A stretch of 39,207 bases of DNA from Mediterraneibacter glycyrrhizinilyticus (GCF_016902345.1 NZ_JACJLR010000032.1:1-39207), one strand, 5' to 3'; counted from the first letter of the stretch, positions 15,528 through 24,765 are shown. Numbers and translations are program-made. Notes: a model not told the origin generated them from the letters alone.

Positions 15528-17189
15528 CTATTTATACCATACAGCGGTTTCATACGGACGGAAGTTCATGGTACCGTCTCCGGCATTGGCCGGGGCTGTA
15601 TAGTTTCCGATCATACGTTCATAGCCGGTCACATCCGGCGCGTCCCGCCAGGTACACTCTCTTCCATAGAAATTGGCTGCGACGATGAGCTCGTGCCCGT
15701 TGTATATCCTGCGGTAAGCAAAGATGCAGGGATCTTTCACAGCCAGCGGCTCGATCTCTCCGTAAGCGATGACGTCCAGTTCTTTCCGCATGGCGATCAG
15801 TTTCTGATAATAGTGGAAGATGGAATCCTCGTCTTTTAACTGATCTGACGCATTAATCCGGGCGTGGTTCCCGTTTACTGCAATCCATGGCTCGGCGCTG
15901 TCCTCCGAGGAGAACCCGGCATATTTCGTATCGTCCCACTGCATCGGCGTGCGCCCGTTATCCCTGGAATGGATCTGGATGATGCGCAGCGCATCGGAGT
16001 CGGAGAGCCCTTTGTTCTGCAGGATCTGATAATGGTTCAGACTTTCTACATCTCTGAACTGGGAAATATCAGTGAAATCAGTGTTAGTCATGCCGAGCTC
16101 TTCGCCCTGGTACACATACGGGGTACCGCGCAGGCAGTGGATGACTGTGCCCAGCATCTTTGCGGATTCCTTCCAGTATTTTCCCTCGTCTCCGAAGCGG
16201 GAGACAACACGGGGCTGGTCATGATTGCACCAGAATACGGCGTTCCATGCATTGTGTTCTGCCATCTTTGTCTGCCAGTCGAAGATGATATCCTTGAGCT
16301 TCTGGAAATCTGCCGGTACAAGGACCCACTTCTCATTGCCCATGAAATCCACCTTCAGATGATGGAAACTGAATACCATGGATAATTCCCCGGTATCGCG
16401 TCCGGCATACTTATAGCAGTTCTCCATGGTTGTGCTGGACATCTCGCCGACAGTGACGATCCCTTCGTCGTTTCCGAATGTGGCGTCATGCATCTCTTTC
16501 AGATACTGATGGATCCGGGGCCCGTCTGTATAGTATTTTCTTCCGTCTCCGGTCTCATCGTCTTCATAACACGCCTTGCTGATCAGGTTGATCACGTCGA
16601 AACGGAATCCTCTGACGCCTTTCTCCATCCAGAACTTCAGGATCTTCTGGATCTCTTTGCGGACATTTTCATTCTCCCAGTTCAGGTCCGCCTGAGTCAC
16701 ATCAAAGAGGTGCAGATAATACTCATCGAATTTTTCGACGTATTCCCATGCATTCCCACCAAACTTGCTTTCCCAGTTGGTGGGCGGAACTCCGGCGCCT
16801 TTTCCCTTTCGGAAGATGAAGAAATCTTTGTAATAGGGGTCGCCTTCCATTGCCTTCCGGAACCATTCATGGCTGGTGGAAACATGGTTGAAAACCATGT
16901 CGAACATCAATCCGATCCCGCGCTTTTTCCCCTCTGCGATAAGTTCTTCCACATCTTTCATCGTTCCGTACGCCGGATCGATGTTGTAATAGTCTGCCAC
17001 ATCGTATCCGTTGTCGTTCTGAGGAGATACGAAGAAGGGGGTAAGCCAGATATAGTCCACGCCCAGCTCTTTGATATAGTCCAGTTTTTCTATGACTCCC
17101 CGGAGGTCGCCCAGTCCGTCCCCGTTTGTATCACGGAATGACTTCGGGTAAATCTGGTATACGGTGCTTTTTCTGAAATCCGTGCTCAT
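15528..17189 (-). CDS. treC: Trehalose-6-phosphate hydrolase (GH13 alpha-glucosidase)
   Basis: A 553-residue cytoplasmic GH13 enzyme. Together with its neighbour it would split trehalose 6-phosphate into glucose and glucose 6-phosphate. Visible GH13 features: YQIYPKSF and DTNGDGLGDL near the N-terminus, DMVFNH (97-102), the nucleophile Asp198 in GFRFDVI, the acid/base Glu249 in VGEM, and the transition-state Asp324 in NHDQP. Length matches TreC. AAAGGCAGG precedes the ATG by about 13 bases. On sequence alone an oligo-1,6-glucosidase is an alternative, but the fused trehalose-type PTS gene 135 bp upstream and the treR-type regulator make TreC the better call. The 135-bp gap contains two GC-rich CGAAGCGC repeats that may form an RNA-processing hairpin. 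Confidence 0.9.
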   Translation of the reverse strand: MSTDFRKSTVYQIYPKSFRDTNGDGLGDLRGVIEKLDYIKELGVDYIWLTPFFVSPQNDNGYDVADYYNIDPAYGTMKDVEELIAEGKKRGIGLMFDMVFNHVSTSHEWFRKAMEGDPYYKDFFIFRKGKGAGVPPTNWESKFGGNAWEYVEKFDEYYLHLFDVTQADLNWENENVRKEIQKILKFWMEKGVRGFRFDVINLISKACYEDDETGDGRKYYTDGPRIHQYLKEMHDATFGNDEGIVTVGEMSSTTMENCYKYAGRDTGELSMVFSFHHLKVDFMGNEKWVLVPADFQKLKDIIFDWQTKMAEHNAWNAVFWCNHDQPRVVSRFGDEGKYWKESAKMLGTVIHCLRGTPYVYQGEELGMTNTDFTDISQFRDVESLNHYQILQNKGLSDSDALRIIQIHSRDNGRTPMQWDDTKYAGFSSEDSAEPWIAVNGNHARINASDQLKDEDSIFHYYQKLIAMRKELDVIAYGEIEPLAVKDPCIFAYRRIYNGHELIVAANFYGRECTWRDAPDVTGYERMIGNYTAPANAGDGTMNFRPYETAVWYK

Positions 17190-17324
17190 AATCTCATAAC
17201 CTGCCTTTTCTGTTCTATTCTATGCTTTCCGCTTTGATCTGCATTTTATACGAAGCGCGCAGCGCTCCGGCTGTCTTCATATCTGGCCGAAGCGCAGCGC
17301 CCGTACCGCCTGTGATACGATGGT

Positions 17325-19319
17325 TTAATCCCAGGAGATGACGGCTGTCTCACCTGCTTTGGCATCAGTTCCGGTGTGCATCGTGAGGTTTGAGGCGCTT
17401 CCTTCTGAAGTTACGATCAGCATGGTCGTGCAGGGGTGTCCGGCTGCGCGGATCTTTTCCGGATCAAATTCGATCAGCGGCTGTCCTGCCTTCACATGAT
17501 CTCCTTCATTTACAAGGAGGTTAAATCCTTCACCGCCCATATCCACTGTGTCCACTCCAACATGGATCAAAAGTTCAACGCCGTTGGAGAGTGTCAGTCC
17601 GCATGCGTGTCCGGTATCCGCCATGACAACGCTCACATCGCAGTCTGCCGGAGCGGTGACTACCGTATTAGAAGGCTCGATCGCAACGCCGTCACCCATG
17701 ATCTTCTGGGAGAATACGTCGTCCGGAGCCTCTTCGATAGGCATTACTTTGCCGTCAAGGATGGATTTCAGCTCTTTTACTTCTGTTTTGGATGCTGCTG
17801 TTTCAGTCGCAGCCGCTGCCGATGCAGAAGCGTTTGTGTCTGCCGGAGCAGATGCTTCTGCTGAAACCGCTGCCGGAGCAGCATCTTTTCCGAATCTGTC
17901 TTCCTGTGAAAGTTTGATCCGTCCCACGATAAATGTCAGCGTGAACGGGACTACGACTGCTACGGCCATGGCAAGGAGGAAGATCAGGTAGTATTCCGGC
18001 TTGATGGAAAGGATTCCCGGAAGGCCACCGACGCCGATACTCAGTGCTTCGACACCAAAGCCCACGGAGATCATTGCTGCGCAGCAGGATCCGATCATGC
18101 CGCAGATAAGCGGGAATACATATTTCAGGTTGACACCGAAGAGTGCCGGCTCCGTTACTCCCAGGTAACAGGAAATGCAAGCCGGAACATTGACCTGCTG
18201 TGCGCGCTCGTTCTTTTTCTGAAGAACACTCATCGCAAGTACGCTGGAACCCTGTGCAATATTGGAAAGAGCGATCATCGGCCACAGGATCGTGCTTTTA
18301 GACGGTGAGGCAAGAAGCTGTGAATCGATGGCGTTTGTCATATGGTGCAGACCGGTCATGACGAGCGGTGCGTACAACAGACCGAAGACTGCTGCGAACA
18401 GGAATCTGACATTGGATGTAAGTCCTGCATATACTACATTCCCAATGGCATCACCGATTGCCCAGCCGATGGGACCTACGATCGTATGAGCGATAATGAC
18501 TGCCGGAACCAGTGAACAGAAGGGAACAACGATCATACTGATGACTTCCGGACAGATCTTCTTAAAGAATTTTTCCAGGTATACAAGGACGAAGCCTGCC
18601 ATCATTGCCGCGATGACCTGCCCCTGGTAACCGATCATCTCAACCTGCGCAAACCCGAAGTCCCATACCGGGATCTCATCCGCAGGTGTGGAAGACACGC
18701 TGAACCCGTTCAGGAGCTGGGAAGATACCAGCGTCAGACCAAGGATGATACCCAGGATCTGGGTTGTGCCCATTTTCTTTGTGATGGACCACACGATACC
18801 GACGGGCAGCAGGTGGAAGACCGCCTCGCCGATCAGCCACAGGAAATTGTAGGTCCCTGCCCAGAACTGGGAAATATCTGCCAGACTCTGTGTTCCGTTG
18901 TTGAAAAAGTTGATCTCACCGATCACATTTCGAAAGCCAAGTACAAGACCGCCGCAGATCAGGGCGGGGATCAGGGGCGCGAAGATCTCGCCCAGTGTGC
19001 CCATGATCTTCTGGAGCGGGTTCTGGTTTGTCTTTGCTGCGGCTTTTACCGCATCTTTGCTCACGCCTTCTATTCCTGCATAAGCTGTAAATTCGTTGTA
19101 AAATACGGAAACGTCATTTCCGATGATGACCTGATACTGACCGGCCTGAGTAAATGTACCCTTTACACTCGGCAGATCCTCGATCGCTTTCTCGTTCGCT
19201 TTTTTTGGATCCACAAGAACAAAGCGCATCCTTGTCATGCAGTGGGAGACCGCCTGAATGTTTTCTTTCCCTCCGATGAGGGTCAGAAGCTGTCTCACAT
19301 CATTATCATACTTTCCCAT
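17325..19319 (-). CDS. treP: Trehalose-specific PTS enzyme IIBCA
   Basis: A 664-residue membrane permease-kinase that imports trehalose as trehalose 6-phosphate. The EIIB domain covers ~1-90 with the phospho-acceptor Cys27 in AVSHCMTRMRF. The EIIC domain covers ~105-475, with about ten hydrophobic segments and the conserved GLHHMTNAIDSQ loop and VTEPALFGVN motif. An Ala/Ser/Thr-rich linker covers ~480-515. A glucose-type EIIA domain covers ~520-664, with the phospho-acceptor His in ELLIHVGVDTV. Fusion of EIIA means no separate EIIA protein is needed. The gene is transcribed divergently from treR from the promoter at 19394-19422, which is overlapped by two operators. Confidence 0.93.
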   Translation of the reverse strand: MGKYDNDVRQLLTLIGGKENIQAVSHCMTRMRFVLVDPKKANEKAIEDLPSVKGTFTQAGQYQVIIGNDVSVFYNEFTAYAGIEGVSKDAVKAAAKTNQNPLQKIMGTLGEIFAPLIPALICGGLVLGFRNVIGEINFFNNGTQSLADISQFWAGTYNFLWLIGEAVFHLLPVGIVWSITKKMGTTQILGIILGLTLVSSQLLNGFSVSSTPADEIPVWDFGFAQVEMIGYQGQVIAAMMAGFVLVYLEKFFKKICPEVISMIVVPFCSLVPAVIIAHTIVGPIGWAIGDAIGNVVYAGLTSNVRFLFAAVFGLLYAPLVMTGLHHMTNAIDSQLLASPSKSTILWPMIALSNIAQGSSVLAMSVLQKKNERAQQVNVPACISCYLGVTEPALFGVNLKYVFPLICGMIGSCCAAMISVGFGVEALSIGVGGLPGILSIKPEYYLIFLLAMAVAVVVPFTLTFIVGRIKLSQEDRFGKDAAPAAVSAEASAPADTNASASAAAATETAASKTEVKELKSILDGKVMPIEEAPDDVFSQKIMGDGVAIEPSNTVVTAPADCDVSVVMADTGHACGLTLSNGVELLIHVGVDTVDMGGEGFNLLVNEGDHVKAGQPLIEFDPEKIRAAGHPCTTMLIVTSEGSASNLTMHTGTDAKAGETAVISWD

Positions 19320-19377
19320 CGTTTCTCTTCCTTTCTCCTGAAAATTTTATGACAGCCAAGTGCAGTATGGAACCGAC

Positions 19378-19389
19378 TTGTTTAAACAA
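19378..19389. promoter_or_regulatory. TreR-type operator 1
   Basis: TTGTTTAAACAA is a perfect 12-base palindrome resembling the known Bacillus TreR site (TTGTATATACAA type). It covers the expected treP transcription start region. Confidence 0.75.
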
Positions 19390-19393
19390 CTAG

Positions 19394-19422
19394 AATATAA
19401 CATACTTGTTTGAACATGTCAA
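19394..19422 (-). promoter_or_regulatory. Promoter of treP-treC
   Basis: On the minus strand TTGACA (19422-19417) and TATATT (19399-19394) are 17 bases apart. Operators 1 and 2 lie on and inside this promoter, as expected for repression. Confidence 0.8.
19406..19417. promoter_or_regulatory. TreR-type operator 2
   Basis: TTGTTTGAACAT matches operator 1 at 10 of 12 positions and lies in the spacer of the treP promoter, 28 bases from operator 1. Confidence 0.65.
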
Positions 19423-19522
19423 TCGAAAACAAAAAGAAATCTGATTTTGTGGAACATGGACAAAAGAGCGTTATGCTTTTTGTGAGATTGTTCAGAAACA
19501 GTTTCTTCTCTTGACATTTAAC

Positions 19523-19551
19523 TTGATTTTATTTATTGTCATTTTTATAAT
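19523..19551 (+). promoter_or_regulatory. Promoter of treR
   Basis: TTGATT (19523-19528) and TATAAT (19546-19551) are 17 bases apart. TTGACA at 19511-19516 is an alternative -35 with a poorer -10 partner. The start would fall close to operator 3. Confidence 0.6.
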
Positions 19552-19559
19552 ATTAAAAG

Positions 19560-19571
19560 ATGTTTAAACAA
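19560..19571. promoter_or_regulatory. TreR-type operator 3 at the treR transcription start
   Basis: ATGTTTAAACAA shares the TGTTTAAACA core with operator 1. It lies just after the treR promoter, suggesting autoregulation. The apparent ATG at 19560 is part of this operator, not a start codon. Confidence 0.65.
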
Positions 19572-19586
19572 GAAGGTGAAAAGAGA

Positions 19587-20324
19587 ATGCCTAAAGCTAA
19601 GTATGACCATATTTACAAGGACTTAAAAGAAAAGATAGAGACAGAATTCTACGGTTATCAGCAGATGCTTCCCTCGGAAAATGAGTTCGTGAAAGAATAC
19701 GGATGTTCGCGCAACACGGTCCGCCGGGCGATCGCAGAGCTCACGGCAGACGGATATGTGCAGCCGATGCATGGAAAAGGGGTTCGGAATATCTTTCAGC
19801 CGATCGAACAGACCGCATTCACGGTGGGAGGAATCGAATCATTTAAAGAATCAGCGGAAAGAAACCGGAAAAAACCGTTCACACGGGTGCTTCAGTTCGC
19901 CGAGATCACGGCGGACACAAAGATCGAGAAACGGACAGGATTTCAGAAAGGGACGCCTCTGTATTATATCCAGCGTCTGCGTTCGCTGGATGGAATGCCG
20001 CTGATCCTGGATCATAACTATTTTTTAAAGGAACAGACAGAAGGACTCACTCCGGAGATCGCGGAGCGTTCGGTCTATGATTATCTGGAAAATGAGCGGG
20101 GTCTTACGATCTCGACCAGCAAGAGGACCCTTACGGTTGAGCGGGTCACACAGGTTGACGAAAAATATATTGACCTGAAAGACTATAACTGCATGGCGGT
20201 TATTACCAGTCAGACCTTCGACGACAACGGGATTCAGTTTGAGTACACACAGTCCCGCCACCGGCCGGATTATTTTATGTTTCAGGATGTGGCGACGAGA
20301 CGCAGGGGCGGCGGATTGGACTGA
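19587..20324 (+). CDS. treR: GntR/HutC-family repressor of the trehalose genes
   Basis: A 245-residue regulator. Residues ~5-70 form a GntR winged helix (LPSENEFVKEYGCSRNTVRRAI followed by DGYVQPMHGKG). Residues ~85-240 form a UTRA sugar-phosphate-sensing domain (PLYYIQRLRSLDGMPLILD, and a final FEYTQSRHRPDYF typical of the family). The ATG at 19587 was chosen because GAAGGTG lies at 19572-19578; the ATG at 19560 lies inside an operator. Genes of this type release DNA on binding trehalose 6-phosphate; here three palindromic sites sit in the divergent intergenic region. The C-terminus ends in a basic RRRGGG tail. Confidence 0.9.
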   Translation: MPKAKYDHIYKDLKEKIETEFYGYQQMLPSENEFVKEYGCSRNTVRRAIAELTADGYVQPMHGKGVRNIFQPIEQTAFTVGGIESFKESAERNRKKPFTRVLQFAEITADTKIEKRTGFQKGTPLYYIQRLRSLDGMPLILDHNYFLKEQTEGLTPEIAERSVYDYLENERGLTISTSKRTLTVERVTQVDEKYIDLKDYNCMAVITSQTFDDNGIQFEYTQSRHRPDYFMFQDVATRRRGGGLD

Positions 20325-20440
20325 ACCTGAGCATGTATACTGACCGGGATTCCTAAAACGAGATAAAAGTCTGAAAATTCAGAATATTTATGATAATATA
20401 AAATATTTTAAAATTATTTTTAAAATACACAAAAAATGTA

Positions 20441-20469
20441 TTGACAAAATAAAACACGAGTGGTATTAT
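20441..20469 (+). promoter_or_regulatory. Strong promoter ahead of a decayed gene
   Basis: A perfect TTGACA (20441-20446) is 17 bases from TATTAT (20464-20469). An AT-rich inverted repeat, TATTTTAAAA/TTTTAAAATA (20404-20413 and 20418-20427), lies just upstream and could act as an UP element or regulator site. Confidence 0.65.
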
Positions 20470-20585
20470 AAAACCAATCCAAAAGAGATAGAAAATCAGA
20501 AATCTCAGAGGATATTTATCTAAGAGAACAAAAAATAAAGTTGTTCGATTAGGTTAAAAATACAAGGCAGCAGGAGGTAAGTCCC

Positions 20586-21143
20586 ATGGACAGTATAGTT
20601 TCAGTTCATCATCAATATGTCAGTGGTACGGCAAATGTAAGTTCCTGTGAAGAAAGAGACCTTTGCTGAAGACAAGATTGATAATCCGGAAATAAGCAGA
20701 ATGGAAGAGACAGATCGGAGAGTTCGGAATTCGGATGAAAATCAATATGATTTAACATTTGCAGACGTATTGAATATAGATACCACATATAGCAGAATTT
20801 CGAAAGATGTGTAAAGAAACATTAAGTAGAATATCATTTTATAGTAAGAGACAGGTAGTTATAGAAGGAATAATTGAGTAAGCCGTTGGAATATTGAATA
20901 ACAGTACTGCTTCTGTTGAAAGATTATAGGAAGAATAACTTGGGAAGTCTCTTAAAAGTATAAAAGTGGTACCCGAATCGAAACAGACGTGAAGAGATAA
21001 GGATTTTGTTATGAACCTCAAACAGTTATCGGAAAAGAGAAGATGAAAGGTTTTTACCTGAAGAATCGGATACGGATCGGATAACAACAGCAGAGGTCTT
21101 ACAGGAACAAAAATCAATTAATTCCTCCGATTTAAAATTATAA
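20586..21143 (+). pseudogene. Decayed gene with several frameshifts, product unknown
   Basis: AGGAGG at 20571-20576 is followed by an ATG at 20586 and a 27-codon frame (MDSIVSVHHQYVSG...) that stops at TGA. In the +1 frame the reading continues (KKETFAEDKIDN..., ending ...YSRISKDV). It then resumes in other frames (TLSRISFYSKRQVVIEGIIE near 20820) and finally in an open frame ending ...AEVLQEQKSINSSDLKL at a TAA at 21141-21143. The pieces read like one hydrophilic protein of about 180 residues broken by at least three lesions. A strong promoter precedes it and a terminator follows. Either it is a pseudogene or only the first 27-codon peptide is made. I do not recognise the family. Confidence 0.5.
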
Positions 21144-21176
21144 AAATAAAATAATGGAAAAATTAAATAAATCATA

Positions 21177-21214
21177 AAATGCATCGTCAATGTCAATTGA
21201 GGATGCATTTTTTT
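21177..21214 (+). terminator. Rho-independent terminator after the decayed gene
   Basis: AAATGCATC (21177-21185) pairs with GATGCATTT (21202-21210) and a T-run extends to 21214. Its survival shows that a transcription unit ended here. Confidence 0.8.
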
Positions 21215-21327
21215 GACATTACCGTCCTCATATGATAAACTATTGAAAGAATATCGGCTTGTGTAAACATGGCACAGACACGATGATATGCGACCGATGA
21301 AATATTATTTTCGATGAGGTGAGTGCG

Positions 21328-24300
21328 GTGGATAAGTATGAATATAAGTTAAAGACAGAACAGATGCTTGAGCTTATGGAAGACGGCGCGTACGGTAAGG
21401 CGGCAGCGATAGCCGATGAGATCGACTGGAAAAGGGTCCGCAATGTGACCATGCTGACGAATGTCAGTGATATATATGAGAAAAATAAGGAGTATCAGAA
21501 GAGTTATGATGTCCTGAGGATCGCTTATCACCGTGCCGAGGGAAGCAGGAAGGTCATTTACCGGCTTTGTACACTTGCCATTAAGACAGGAAATGTGGAC
21601 GAAGCCATTGACTATTATGACGACTTCATGCAGATCGCGCCAAAAGATCCGAATCAGCATATCCTGCGTTATCAGATTCTGCGTGCGCAGAGAGCCCCGG
21701 TAGAACAGCAGATTGAAGCTCTGGAAGAGTTCAAGAAGGCTGAGTATATCGAAGAGTGGGCGTATGAACTTGCAAAGCTGTACCAGGAAGCCGGCATGAC
21801 AGCAGAATGTCTGGAGGAGTGTGATGACCTGATCCTGTGGTTCAGTGAGGGGCAGTATGTTTATAAGGCGATGGAACTGAAGATGCAGTATAAACCGCTT
21901 ACACCTTCCCAGCAGGAAAAATATGACCACAGATTTGAAAAACTGTCTGCGGAGACAGAAGAGATGCCGGATCTTGAAGCGTTTTACGGTACCGGCACGG
22001 TAGAAGAGGAAACTGCCGAGAAGGAGACGGAAACTCCTGAGACTGTGCAGAACACAGAAGGCGATGACGGTAAAGGTGAAGAAGCTGAGAAACCGGATAA
22101 ACCCATACCGGAAGAAACGGTTGTTTCAGAAAAGGAGGAAGTAAAGTCTTCTGTACAGAAAACGGGCGGAAAGACCGGAAAGATCGGGGATACAATGCGT
22201 CTGGATGAGGCGCTTCAAAAGCTTCTCCATCCCGGGGCGGGGGTGCCTTCGGCTTCAGAAGCCGCAGCTGCTGAGGAGGAAGAGGAGCCTGATATAACGG
22301 ATCTGGAGGAGGAGATTGACGAGATCGAATCCGTGGCGGATCTTGGTATGGTTCACAGGATCTCAGAGGATACTACCCTTGAAAGAAATGAATTAAAGGA
22401 GCCTATGCCGGCATCCAGTGGACTTACGGAACTGATCCCGGAGGAAAGTGAAGAACTGGAAGAAGAGATTCTGAATGAAACACTGGATCTCTCCGAGGCA
22501 GAGGAGTTCCTTAATGAAGGAGAGCCGGAAGAGGAAACGGAGGTCCATGAGCCGGATGACGGTCAGATCACAGGACAGATGAGTCTTGCAGATATCCTTT
22601 CAGGATGGGAAACGCAGGATGAGGAAATGATCGATGCGGCCGAGGCGGAGGAACTTCCGGAGGAAGCAGCCTCGGAGGAAGAGGTTCCTTATTCTGAAGA
22701 AGATGTGATCGAAGAGAATGAAGCAGAGGAGCTTTTCGAAGAGCCGGAAGAGATAACGGAAGAAGACGAAGAGAATGAGGCAGAGGAGCTTTTTGAAGAG
22801 CCGGAAGAGATTGAAGAGACAGAAACAGAGGAAGTCTCCGAAGTGTCGGAAGAAGTGATTGAAGAAACTGTAGAGGATGTGGATGCGGAGGACATTTTGG
22901 AAGAGAAACCGGCCGAAATGATCGAAGCGGAAGAGGAAGAACCGTTTGAACCGGAAGAGGAGGCTGCTGAAGCAGGGGAGGAGAGTCAGGAGCCGGAACC
23001 GGGAGCGGAAATGCTCGACAGTATGACAGAAGAAGCAGAAGAAATAGAAGAAGGGGAAACAACAGGGGAGATCATGGAAGAAAAGAAGAAAACAGAGCCG
23101 ATACTTCCGCCGGATATCCAGCGGATGATCGATGAGATTGAGGGAGTGATCCCGCCGGAGGAGCCGGTAAAAGAACGAGAAGTAAAGAAAACGGTGGAAG
23201 AACCGCACGAAAATATGGGGAAACTCGCAGATGAGCTCCGCATAGATGATGATTCGGATCTGGACCAGTTTGATGACGAACCGGATGACGAGCTGGAAGA
23301 TCTTTTTGAAGAGGATTATTCTGAGGCTGAAGATGATCTGGAAGAGGAGTATTCTGACGAGTATCCTGAGGAAGAAGACTGGGAAGAGGATGACTCTGAC
23401 GAGTATCTTGTGGAAGAAGACTGGGAAGAAGATGACTCAGAAGAATACTCTGAGGAAGATGAATTCGAAGAGGATTACGAGGAATATCCCGAAGCGGAGG
23501 AAGAGGAAGTTTCGGAAGATGATTATGAGTACGATGAGTATGAAGATGATCTGGAAGAGGATGAATACGGAGCGGATCTTTTCTCAGAGGAAGATGTGGA
23601 AGGCCCGATAGAGGGGCTCGGAATTGCTGCAGACAGCGGGGAAGAATATCTTTCCGGAGATGATGCAGAGGATATGTACGATGACGAGGCGCCGGATTTT
23701 GAGGAAGAATTCCGAGTAAATCCGGAACACAGCCAGGCACCGGATGACAGGGAGATCCCGGATGACGATGATGACGGTATGGATATCCTCTCGGCGACAA
23801 CTCCGCTGAGCAGGAAAGAGACAGCAAAAATGATCGCGACAGGGAAGACAGCTCCGCTGCCGCTGGATGAGATCTCGGATGCATTATCTATTTCGGATAC
23901 CGGGTTTATCGTTCACGGCCGCTATGACCTGCAGATGCAGAGCGGGATTGGTACAAGAGCCGGACTTACAGAGGAGCAGAAGAAGCTGTTCTCCTACTTT
24001 GTACCTGTCAGGGGAATGAGCGAGCAGCTTGTGGATGTGCTGGAGCAGGATAAGAACTGTACGAACAGAAACGGCACGTCAAAGACCGGAAATCTCCTTA
24101 TTATAGGTAACAAAGGCAATGGAAAGACAGTCCTTGCCGTGGATGTGGTCAAAGCGATCCAGAAACAGAGGAACATCAAGCAGGGCAAAGTTGCCATTGT
24201 GACGGGAGAATCTCTCAACAAGAAAAAGATCGGAGATATCTTCAATAAACTTTACGGCGGAGCACTGATCATTGAAAAGGCAGGAAAGCTGAACGAGAAG

Positions 24301-24723
24301 ACAGTGGCTCGCCTGAATAAGGCGATGGAGAAGGACACGGGCGAACTGCTGATTGTCCTTGAGGAGCAGAGAAAGCCGCTCGACCGCCTGCTCTCTTCCA
24401 ACAGGGAGTTCCGGAGAAAATTCACTTCCCGGCTGGAAGTGCCGATCTTTATCAATGATGAACTTGTCACCTTTGGTCAGACTTATGCCCAGGAGAACGG
24501 ATACCGTATCGACGAGATGGGAATCCTGGCTCTCTACAGCAAGATCGATTCTCTTCAGAGAGAGGATCACGCTGTGACGGTCGCTGAGGTGAAAGAGGTT
24601 ATGGACGAAGCGATCCAGCATTCCCAGAAAGCTTCCGCAAAGAAACTTGTGAAGAGAGTGTTCGGGAAAAATACAGACGATGCGGACAGGATACTGCTTT
24701 CAGAGAAAGATTTTAATGTTTAG
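21328..24723 (+). CDS. TPR protein with very long acidic region and C-terminal P-loop ATPase domain
   Basis: About 1131 residues, cytoplasmic, in three parts. Residues 1-190 are helical TPR-like repeats (KVIYRLCTLAIKTGNVDEAIDYYDDFMQIAP is clear). Residues ~190-840 are extraordinarily rich in Glu and Asp, with internal DNA repeats at 22714-22827 and 23359-23442. Residues ~870-1131 are an AAA+-like domain with Walker A GNKGNGKT near 927-934 and GGALIIEKAGKL as a degenerate Walker B, resembling CbbX/EccA-type chaperone ATPases. I chose the GTG at 21328 (GAGGTG at 21316-21321); a GTG at 21319 is also possible. It is the only gene between two terminators, upstream of glgB. Function unknown; the architecture suggests a scaffold or remodelling ATPase that binds partners through the TPR part. 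Confidence 0.8.
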   Translation: MDKYEYKLKTEQMLELMEDGAYGKAAAIADEIDWKRVRNVTMLTNVSDIYEKNKEYQKSYDVLRIAYHRAEGSRKVIYRLCTLAIKTGNVDEAIDYYDDFMQIAPKDPNQHILRYQILRAQRAPVEQQIEALEEFKKAEYIEEWAYELAKLYQEAGMTAECLEECDDLILWFSEGQYVYKAMELKMQYKPLTPSQQEKYDHRFEKLSAETEEMPDLEAFYGTGTVEEETAEKETETPETVQNTEGDDGKGEEAEKPDKPIPEETVVSEKEEVKSSVQKTGGKTGKIGDTMRLDEALQKLLHPGAGVPSASEAAAAEEEEEPDITDLEEEIDEIESVADLGMVHRISEDTTLERNELKEPMPASSGLTELIPEESEELEEEILNETLDLSEAEEFLNEGEPEEETEVHEPDDGQITGQMSLADILSGWETQDEEMIDAAEAEELPEEAASEEEVPYSEEDVIEENEAEELFEEPEEITEEDEENEAEELFEEPEEIEETETEEVSEVSEEVIEETVEDVDAEDILEEKPAEMIEAEEEEPFEPEEEAAEAGEESQEPEPGAEMLDSMTEEAEEIEEGETTGEIMEEKKKTEPILPPDIQRMIDEIEGVIPPEEPVKEREVKKTVEEPHENMGKLADELRIDDDSDLDQFDDEPDDELEDLFEEDYSEAEDDLEEEYSDEYPEEEDWEEDDSDEYLVEEDWEEDDSEEYSEEDEFEEDYEEYPEAEEEEVSEDDYEYDEYEDDLEEDEYGADLFSEEDVEGPIEGLGIAADSGEEYLSGDDAEDMYDDEAPDFEEEFRVNPEHSQAPDDREIPDDDDDGMDILSATTPLSRKETAKMIATGKTAPLPLDEISDALSISDTGFIVHGRYDLQMQSGIGTRAGLTEEQKKLFSYFVPVRGMSEQLVDVLEQDKNCTNRNGTSKTGNLLIIGNKGNGKTVLAVDVVKAIQKQRNIKQGKVAIVTGESLNKKKIGDIFNKLYGGALIIEKAGKLNEKTVARLNKAMEKDTGELLIVLEEQRKPLDRLLSSNREFRRKFTSRLEVPIFINDELVTFGQTYAQENGYRIDEMGILALYSKIDSLQREDHAVTVAEVKEVMDEAIQHSQKASAKKLVKRVFGKNTDDADRILLSEKDFNV
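22714..22827 (+). repeat. 57-bp tandem repeat in the acidic region
   Basis: GAGAATGA(A/G)GCAGAGGAGCT starts at 22714 and again at 22771. The encoded units are near-identical ENEAEELFEEPEEI blocks, a local duplication in a Glu-rich segment. Confidence 0.6.
23359..23442 (+). repeat. 42-bp tandem repeat in the acidic region
   Basis: Two 42-bp units (23359-23400, 23401-23442) encode EYPEEEDWEEDDSD and EYLVEEDWEEDDSE. Tandem slippage explains part of the length of the acidic stretch. Confidence 0.6.
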
Positions 24724-24730
24724 AAATGAT

Positions 24731-24765
24731 AAAAATAGACAGTCTAAAAAAGGCTGTCTATTTTT
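24731..24765 (+). terminator. Rho-independent terminator after the TPR/ATPase gene
   Basis: AAAAATAGACAG (24731-24742) is perfectly complementary to CTGTCTATTTTT (24754-24765), ending in a T-run. The following 150 bases to glgB hold a TATAAT at 24810-24815 without a convincing -35. Confidence 0.9.

Noticed and set aside
22568..23884. Several long minus-strand open frames (up to 270 codons)
   Set aside because: They mirror the Glu/Asp-rich coding region; GAA/GAG-rich DNA gives Ser/Leu/Phe/Pro-rich antisense frames without stops. No family features.
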